Positions 33,146 through 37,963 of a DNA stretch of 37,963 nt are shown here, piece by piece. Position numbers and translations under genes: made by a program. Positions within the stretch are counted from its first letter, which is position 1; each line of letters starts with the position of its first letter. Location: the NCBI GenBank assembly GCA_903873915.1, contig CAIQQH010000064.1, positions 1 to 37,963 of the forward strand. Reading direction: 5' to 3'. The notes under the pieces are model-generated. The model had not been told where the DNA came from and did no database searches. It was given only the letters and a program-made list of their open reading frames with translations. This DNA is from an uncultured Flavobacteriia bacterium (lineage in GTDB: Bacteria > Bacteroidota > Bacteroidia > Flavobacteriales_D > Crocinitomicaceae).

Positions 33146-34381
33146 TTATTGATCAAACCAAATCCGACTGAAGAATAAATTTGGGCGGTTTGAATTCATG
33201 AATTTATTGCCTCCATAGGCTTTTAAAATCAGCAGGTATTCATCATTTTGAATAAGCCTTACCCAGTGAGGCCCTTCGGGATAGGTATCTGAAATGCCTT
33301 CATAAAATTCTGTCCCATCGTCTTGAATGGACTGTGAATAAGGTGATGCGTCTGGACTTGCAATATAAATGGCGGCTTGTTCTTCCAAGCTTAGTGTGCC
33401 ATCCACAGGAACAATCTCGATGGAGAATGTATTTCCTTGACCCAGTTCACGGTAGATAATGTAGGGGTGTCCATCGTAGATTTTTAATTCCTTTGGCTTA
33501 CCCGGGAATACCGCAACAAGTCCAACTTGTTCATTGAAGTAACTGTAATTTTTAAACGACCTCACCTCTTCTTTCGCGGGGATAGATCCTTCAGAGAAAA
33601 CCGCCATGACTTTTCTTACCTTATATCCTTTTTTACGCAAGAGGTTTATTATTCCTTGTTCTCCTCCTAAGTGTCCAGCGCCTACAGCACAAAATAAAGG
33701 ATTGAAACGCATCAATGAATCCAGCCCTTTGACCATTCTTTCATTTCTCCGGACGATCAACTCGTCATACATCTCGGAGTCACCTTCAACAGAAAGGTTC
33801 ACATTCATCATTTTATTCAAGCCCTCAATATCCCCCTGAAGGTACAATTCGATGACTTTCTCCTGCAAGTAATCGAAAACAGGTAGGTTCATTCCATTTC
33901 CATCGGGCAAACCTATTTCTGTCAACAAACTCAACTGTTCCTCAACCGTTTCGAGTGGAAAAAAATTCTTTTTCGCATTGTGACAGTATTGAAGAAAATA
34001 GGCATCCAAGAATTGTGGCATTCCATCTTCATTGCCATAAATGGTTTCTGATGCTTGATCGTTTGCTGTATAAGGCTTCCCTTTGTTGTCGTAAAGCAAG
34101 CGAATCTCATCTTTTCGCGTATCCCATTCTTCAAACAGGGAAAAAATATCCGTTTCAAGGACAACTGATTTTGTGACATTTAGGGCCACATATACAGAGT
34201 CAGCAAGTCGAAATAAGCGTTTATCATTTGAGTGCAGACTCCCGTAGAGATAGCTTTTCGCTTTCAAACCATTTCCAGATATTTCCCAGAGTAGTTCATT
34301 TTTACGCTGAATGTTCTGACCAAACAGTACATTGCCGTACATCAGAAAAAACAGGGTGAAAAGTAAACGGGATTTACACAT
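33146..34381 (-). CDS. TraB/GumN (TIKI-type) exported protein
   Basis: A 411-aa protein with signal peptide (MCKSRLLFTLFFLMYGNVLFGQ). It has the TraB/GumN/TIKI fold signatures: GSLH at residues 47-50, a Glu in VVLETD (Glu76), RNER at 212-215, and GAGH at 234-237. In TIKI proteins the two GxxH motifs and the Glu build a metal protease site. The last 130 or so residues are an additional domain without a recognised family (rich in Tyr, Pro and Ser). Its ATG at 34381 is 4 bases after a -7 box, so its mRNA is probably leaderless. Function in bacteria is uncertain; an envelope protease is possible. Confidence 0.85.
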   Translation of the reverse strand: MCKSRLLFTLFFLMYGNVLFGQNIQRKNELLWEISGNGLKAKSYLYGSLHSNDKRLFRLADSVYVALNVTKSVVLETDIFSLFEEWDTRKDEIRLLYDNKGKPYTANDQASETIYGNEDGMPQFLDAYFLQYCHNAKKNFFPLETVEEQLSLLTEIGLPDGNGMNLPVFDYLQEKVIELYLQGDIEGLNKMMNVNLSVEGDSEMYDELIVRRNERMVKGLDSLMRFNPLFCAVGAGHLGGEQGIINLLRKKGYKVRKVMAVFSEGSIPAKEEVRSFKNYSYFNEQVGLVAVFPGKPKELKIYDGHPYIIYRELGQGNTFSIEIVPVDGTLSLEEQAAIYIASPDASPYSQSIQDDGTEFYEGISDTYPEGPHWVRLIQNDEYLLILKAYGGNKFMNSNRPNLFFSRIWFDQ

Positions 34382-34385
34382 GGTA

Positions 34386-34393
34386 TAAAGGTA
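34386..34393 (-). promoter_or_regulatory. -7 box TACCTTTA of the TraB gene, 4 nt before ATG
   Basis: TACCTTTA differs from TAnnTTTG only at the last base and ends 4 bases before the ATG at 34381, the same spacing as for purN and the HAD gene. Confidence 0.55.
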
Positions 34394-34408
34394 TAGAATC
34401 CTTGAGAA

Positions 34409-35641
34409 TTAAATGAAAATTCGTTCAATATGCATATCGCCAAAAGCGTAAGGAATATATGCGAGTGACGGGATTTGCGTTGTCATTACAAGTGGGGATT
34501 TGCGTCCTAGTGCTATTCTTCCATGCGTTTCACTTAACCCCATGGCATACGCGGCATTGATGGTTAAGGCATTCAATGCTTCTTCGGGAGTTAGTTTCAT
34601 TTTTACGCAGGCCAAGGACCAAACAAATCCAAGATTTCCACTTGGTGTTGATCCGGGATTAAAATCGCTCGCTAAAGCCACCGGCAAACCTGCTGAAATC
34701 ATTTTTCGCGCATCTCCAAATGGGATTCCGAGAAAGTGTGAACAACTCGGTAAAATCGTAGGCATGCAATCGCTATTTTTCAATGCGTCTATATCCTCAT
34801 CTGTGATTTCTTCCAAATGGTCCACCGACAGGGCGCCCAGTTCGACCGCCTTTGCAACACCTCCAAGTGCAGAAAACTGGTTGACATGCACCTTTGGAAC
34901 GAGCCCATACTTTTTTCCTTCCAACAGAATTTCTTCCATTTCATCTACTGAAAAGTAGTTCCGTTCACAAAACACATCAATGTAATCTGCCAACCCTTCC
35001 TTGGCAATCTTTGGGAGCATCTCCTGCTTTATGATGTCGATATAGCCCCGGTGATTTTCTTTGTATTCACTTGGGAAAGCATGCGCACCTAAAAATGTGG
35101 CTTTCACGGCAATGGGTGCGTTTTCTTTCAGCCGTTTAATAACACGAAGCATTTTAATTTCTGCCTCTACTGACAAGCCATATCCTGACTTTATTTCGAT
35201 GGCTCCAGTTCCGTATGCCATCAACTGCTGAATGCGTTTCATCGCTTGATTAAACAAGTCCTCTTCCGACATATCTGCAATTCTTCTGGCTGAATTTAAA
35301 ATCCCCCCTCCACGTAGCGCGATGTCTTCGTAGCTTAAACCATTGATGCGATCGACAAATTCCTCCTCACGGCTGCGTGCAAAAACGGTGTGTGTGTGTG
35401 GGTCGCAAAATGCCGGCATAACATACTTTCCTTCGGCATCAACAAGTTCTAAATCGCGCCAATCGTCGATGCCCTGCAATTCACTCATGGGTCCATAAGC
35501 AACAATTTCTCCGTCTTCCAATGCCACAAAAGCATCTGGGATCAAAGGGACATTTGCCATCTCAGCGCCACGAAGTACCATCGGCAAATCCTCACCCGCT
35601 TGCACGAGTCCTTTGATGTTTTTGATGAGTATTTTTCGCAT
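34409..35641 (-). CDS. hutI: Imidazolonepropionase
   Basis: A 410-aa amidohydrolase that opens imidazolone-propionate to formiminoglutamate, the third step of histidine breakdown. Zinc ligands His82 and His84 are in FCDPHTHTVF. Other family parts are GAHAFPSEYKENHRGY, VHVNQFSALGGVAKAVELGA, and the late segment LPVALASDFNPGSTPSGN with the metal-binding Asp. I took the ATG at 35641 as start; an in-frame ATG at 35668 is only 1 base from a -7 box TACTTTTA (35670-35677) and gives an implausible nine-residue extension. The gene is separate from hutD (17371) and no hutU or hutH is in the window. It is divergent from the CotH protein gene. Confidence 0.95.
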   Translation of the reverse strand: MRKILIKNIKGLVQAGEDLPMVLRGAEMANVPLIPDAFVALEDGEIVAYGPMSELQGIDDWRDLELVDAEGKYVMPAFCDPHTHTVFARSREEEFVDRINGLSYEDIALRGGGILNSARRIADMSEEDLFNQAMKRIQQLMAYGTGAIEIKSGYGLSVEAEIKMLRVIKRLKENAPIAVKATFLGAHAFPSEYKENHRGYIDIIKQEMLPKIAKEGLADYIDVFCERNYFSVDEMEEILLEGKKYGLVPKVHVNQFSALGGVAKAVELGALSVDHLEEITDEDIDALKNSDCMPTILPSCSHFLGIPFGDARKMISAGLPVALASDFNPGSTPSGNLGFVWSLACVKMKLTPEEALNALTINAAYAMGLSETHGRIALGRKSPLVMTTQIPSLAYIPYAFGDMHIERIFI

Positions 35642-35684
35642 GGCGTGAAATAGTGTTAAATTCGACATCTAAAAGTACACGAAA

Positions 35685-37748
35685 TTGAAGAATCTATACC
35701 TTGCAGCGCTCACTTTAATCAGTTCTTACGGATTACATGCCCAAACATTCACTGGAGGAACAGGTCCAATCTTGGATTTTCAAACCATTGATGTCCCTGC
35801 CACTGTTGCGGTTCCTCAAACGAGCATCAACACAACAACCTTTGGCTTAGAAACCGTTTGTATCAATTTGACGCATACGTATTTGGCCGATTTGACCATA
35901 CAACTGGTGGCGCCCGATGGTACCGTAAAATTACTCGCAGGAGGAATCGGTGGTGGAGATGACAACCTGGTGAACACCTGCTTTAACACCTTGGCAGCAG
36001 CAAATATTGCTACAGGAACGGCACCCTTTACCGGCACCTACACACCAATGGGGCAAATGGGGGCGGTGAACAATGGTCAGAATCCCAATGGCACTTGGTA
36101 TTTACGCGTTACTGACGGCTATGGAGCAGACGAAGGGGCCGTTCAAGATTGGTCACTCACATTTGGTTCAAACCCAGCTGATTATTTTCAGTTTTCGGAG
36201 TCAGATTTGCCTATTGTCGTTATCAACACGGGGGGACAAACGATACAAACGGATATCAAAACAAATGTGGACATGGGGATCATTTACAACGGTCCGGGGA
36301 ACAGAAACCACATGGTCGATCCATTCAACGAATACAATGGGAAGATTGGATTGGAATACCGCGGAAACTATTCTCTTTCATTGCCTCAAAAACCTTATGC
36401 ATTCGAACTGCGCGACAACCTTGGAAACGATATTGATTCTTCCCTCATTGGCATGCCCGCTGAAAGTGATTGGAATCTCTTGGCCAACTACAACGACAAA
36501 TCATTTGCCCGCAATTTCATTCCGTTCAACCTGTTCGATTCAATGGGACATTACGGCGTGCGTTCGCGCTTTGTAGATGTCGTGATCGATGGGGATTATC
36601 AAGGTATTTACATGCTCACCGAAAAAATCAAGCGCGACACTTTCCGTATTGACATCGCCAAATTGGACAGCACTGAAATTCTGGGCTTGGACGCTACAGG
36701 TGGTTACATCATTAAAATTGATTATTACGATGCCACCAATTCATGGTTGAGCAACTATTCTCCGATTGGTTTTCCTGGATTAGACATCCACTATGTATAT
36801 TACTATCCAAAGCCATCCGATATTGTTCCTGCACAACAGACCTACATTCAGAACTACATCAATGAATTAGAAACAACACTATATTCTGTCGGGTATGACG
36901 ACCCTACCTTTGGCTATCGCCGCTTTATGCACATTGAATCCTTTATCGACTACTTCATCATTAATGAGTTAACCAGAAATATCGACGGATTCAAGAAGAG
37001 TCGCTTCTTCTGGAAGGACAAAGATTATTCCGACGGAACCTACAAAAAGCTTCACGCTGGACCCGTATGGGATTTTGACTGGTCGCAAAAAGACATGTGG
37101 AGTGGTTCTGAAGACGGGTCACAATTTATGTATGGCCTGGTTGATCAAGATGTTCATGCCTGTGGATGGTACATTCGACTTTTGCAAGACACCGTCTTTG
37201 CGAATGAAGTACGCTGCCGCTATGATGACTTACGCCGAAACATTTTGAGCCTCCCGTACATCCTTGCAAAAATAGACTCTGTGGCCAATGTGGTGAATGA
37301 AAGTCAGGCATGGCACTACCAAACCTGGGGGAACATGGGCGTTGCTACCGGAACTGGTGAGGTTCAGCCCCCAGCGCAAACATATGCAGAAGAAGTGCAA
37401 CGTTTAAAAGATTGGTACACACGACGCATCGCATGGTTAGACATCAACATGCCTGGGACCTTGAATGGTTGTAGCATGGCAGGTGTGGATGAGTTGGCTT
37501 TCAGCAAGGCCGAAGTGTACCCGAACCCTTTTAGTGGAAGCATTATCGTTGAGTTAGGCGAAACGATAACAGAAGAAACGGCTGTTACCCTTTTGGATGC
37601 TCAGGGTCGCAGCATCAAAACGTTGGTGGCTACACCACAAAGCAATTTTGTTCAATTCAATCAGCTCGAAGCGATTGGGTCTGGGATGTATTTTTTAAAG
37701 ATTACAGACGGCAAGCGATCACGTTTGATGAAAGTTTCGAAAGTATAA
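35685..37748 (+). CDS. Exported P-domain/CotH-like kinase/T9SS-tailed protein (TTG start)
   Basis: A 687-aa exported protein. The only possible start is a TTG at 35685: the upstream frame closes with TAA at 35670. A signal peptide (MKNLYLAALTLISSYGLHAQ) is followed by a proprotein-convertase P-domain (about 25-165, CINLTHTYLADLTIQLVAPD to GTWYLRVTDG). The central part (about 175-590) matches the CotH kinase family (PF08757): SLPQKPYAFELRD, WNLLANYNDKSFARNF, YQGIYMLTEKIKRD, and the Asp-rich GPVWDFDWS. CotH of spore coats phosphorylates secreted proteins. The end is a T9SS tail (VYPNPFSGSIIVEL, IGSGMYFLKI). Substrate unknown. It is divergent from hutI and followed by tRNA-Leu. Confidence 0.9.
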   Translation: MKNLYLAALTLISSYGLHAQTFTGGTGPILDFQTIDVPATVAVPQTSINTTTFGLETVCINLTHTYLADLTIQLVAPDGTVKLLAGGIGGGDDNLVNTCFNTLAAANIATGTAPFTGTYTPMGQMGAVNNGQNPNGTWYLRVTDGYGADEGAVQDWSLTFGSNPADYFQFSESDLPIVVINTGGQTIQTDIKTNVDMGIIYNGPGNRNHMVDPFNEYNGKIGLEYRGNYSLSLPQKPYAFELRDNLGNDIDSSLIGMPAESDWNLLANYNDKSFARNFIPFNLFDSMGHYGVRSRFVDVVIDGDYQGIYMLTEKIKRDTFRIDIAKLDSTEILGLDATGGYIIKIDYYDATNSWLSNYSPIGFPGLDIHYVYYYPKPSDIVPAQQTYIQNYINELETTLYSVGYDDPTFGYRRFMHIESFIDYFIINELTRNIDGFKKSRFFWKDKDYSDGTYKKLHAGPVWDFDWSQKDMWSGSEDGSQFMYGLVDQDVHACGWYIRLLQDTVFANEVRCRYDDLRRNILSLPYILAKIDSVANVVNESQAWHYQTWGNMGVATGTGEVQPPAQTYAEEVQRLKDWYTRRIAWLDINMPGTLNGCSMAGVDELAFSKAEVYPNPFSGSIIVELGETITEETAVTLLDAQGRSIKTLVATPQSNFVQFNQLEAIGSGMYFLKITDGKRSRLMKVSKV

Positions 37749-37795
37749 TTCCTACAATTTTGCGTGCTACTGCGTGGGGAGTTGAAATAAAGTGT

Positions 37796-37803
37796 TAAAT
37801 TTG
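37796..37803 (+). promoter_or_regulatory. -7 box TAAATTTG of tRNA-Leu
   Basis: A perfect TAnnTTTG match 17 bases before the tRNA 5' end; transcription would start about 10 bases before the mature tRNA. No good -33 TTG at the expected distance. Confidence 0.55.
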
Positions 37804-37820
37804 TGCACCAATTTCGAAAT

Positions 37821-37902
37821 GCCTCGGTGGCGGAACTGGTAGACGCGCTGGATTCAAAATCCTGTGCTTTCGGGCGTGCCGGTTCGATTCCGGCCCGAGG
37901 TA
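37821..37902 (+). tRNA. tRNA-Leu (anticodon CAA)
   Basis: Class II cloverleaf of 82 nt. The acceptor stem GCCTCGG pairs with CCGAGGT (first pair G-U), discriminator A at 37902, and the CCA tail is not encoded. The D-arm contains GGTAGACGCG. The anticodon loop TTCAAAA holds CAA at 37855-37857, read on TTG codons. A long variable arm (GTGCTTTCGGGCGT region) and T-arm GCCGGTTCGATTCCGGC follow. The anticodon stem has one apparent T-T mismatch (37849 with 37863). Its own -7 box and terminator make it a single-gene transcript. Confidence 0.95.
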
Positions 37903-37906
37903 CAAA

Positions 37907-37958
37907 AAACCAGAGTGAGAAGCAGAACGAAAGCGCTGTTGACTACTCTGGTTTTTTT
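37907..37958 (+). terminator. Intrinsic terminator after tRNA-Leu
   Basis: AAACCAGAGT (37907-37916) pairs with ACTCTGGTTT (37945-37954), followed by T residues. Within the loop, CAG and CTG may form an inner stem. Confidence 0.85.
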
Positions 37959-37963
37959 CTTCA

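Noticed and set aside
1-37963. CRISPR arrays, insertion sequences, prophage
   Set aside because: No regularly spaced direct repeats, transposase or phage structural genes were seen; the only phage-like part is the S74 domain of the secreted protein.

Overview
The window looks like chromosome from a Bacteroidota bacterium, most likely Flavobacteriales of the Crocinitomicaceae/Fluviicola type (lineage is inference). Three lines of evidence support this. Several secreted proteins carry type IX secretion (T9SS) C-terminal sorting domains. Many genes are preceded by the Bacteroidota -7 promoter box TAnnTTTG, sometimes with a TTG at -33, and lack Shine-Dalgarno sites. The gene families are also typical of the phylum: a LytS/LytTR pair, a SusC-like TonB receptor, MORN/YwqK repeats, and the acpP-fabF-rnc cluster.

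Layout. 1-1906 is an AT-rich accessory stretch: a truncated DUF262/GmrSD-type gene, a small zinc-ribbon membrane protein, an unknown protein, then a pair of palindromes against the end of leuS. 1907-7750 holds leuS, divergent from a TPR sensor histidine kinase and LytTR regulator whose reading frames overlap by 4 bp. 7751-8185 holds a structured RNA candidate (6S-like), a bidirectional terminator and a possible 28-aa membrane microprotein after a cyclase-family gene. 9055-11506 holds a YceI lipoprotein, a HAD phosphatase, methylmalonyl-CoA epimerase and a T9SS-tailed protein. 11775-15113 holds a TonB receptor converging on an outer-membrane-like protein. 15126-17952 holds rluB with two envelope genes, a YraN-family nuclease and hutD. 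18056-22257 holds an exported protein, rnc-fabF-acpP, and the divergent pair purN-marC. 22370-28308 holds an S74/T9SS adhesin-like protein, a gene-poor stretch, a small exported protein, a MORN-repeat protein and a LysE exporter. 28497-37748 holds an acidic small protein, an AddB-like nuclease with a degenerate AAA/DUF4143 partner, a TraB/GumN protein, hutI, and a P-domain/CotH/T9SS protein. The window ends with tRNA-Leu(CAA) and its terminator.

How the genes work together. Housekeeping functions dominate: Leu-tRNA charging, fatty acid elongation, RNA processing, purine synthesis, propionate/methylmalonyl metabolism and histidine breakdown. They are interleaved with envelope and secretion genes. 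No complete new defence or biosynthetic system is evident. The observations most worth following are the 6S-like RNA, three promoters whose -7 box ends exactly 4 nt before ATG (leaderless mRNAs), an AAA/DUF4143 protein that has lost key Walker residues and is co-transcribed with the AddB-like nuclease, the placement of an S74 self-cleaving domain upstream of a T9SS signal, and the accessory-region boundary at leuS.
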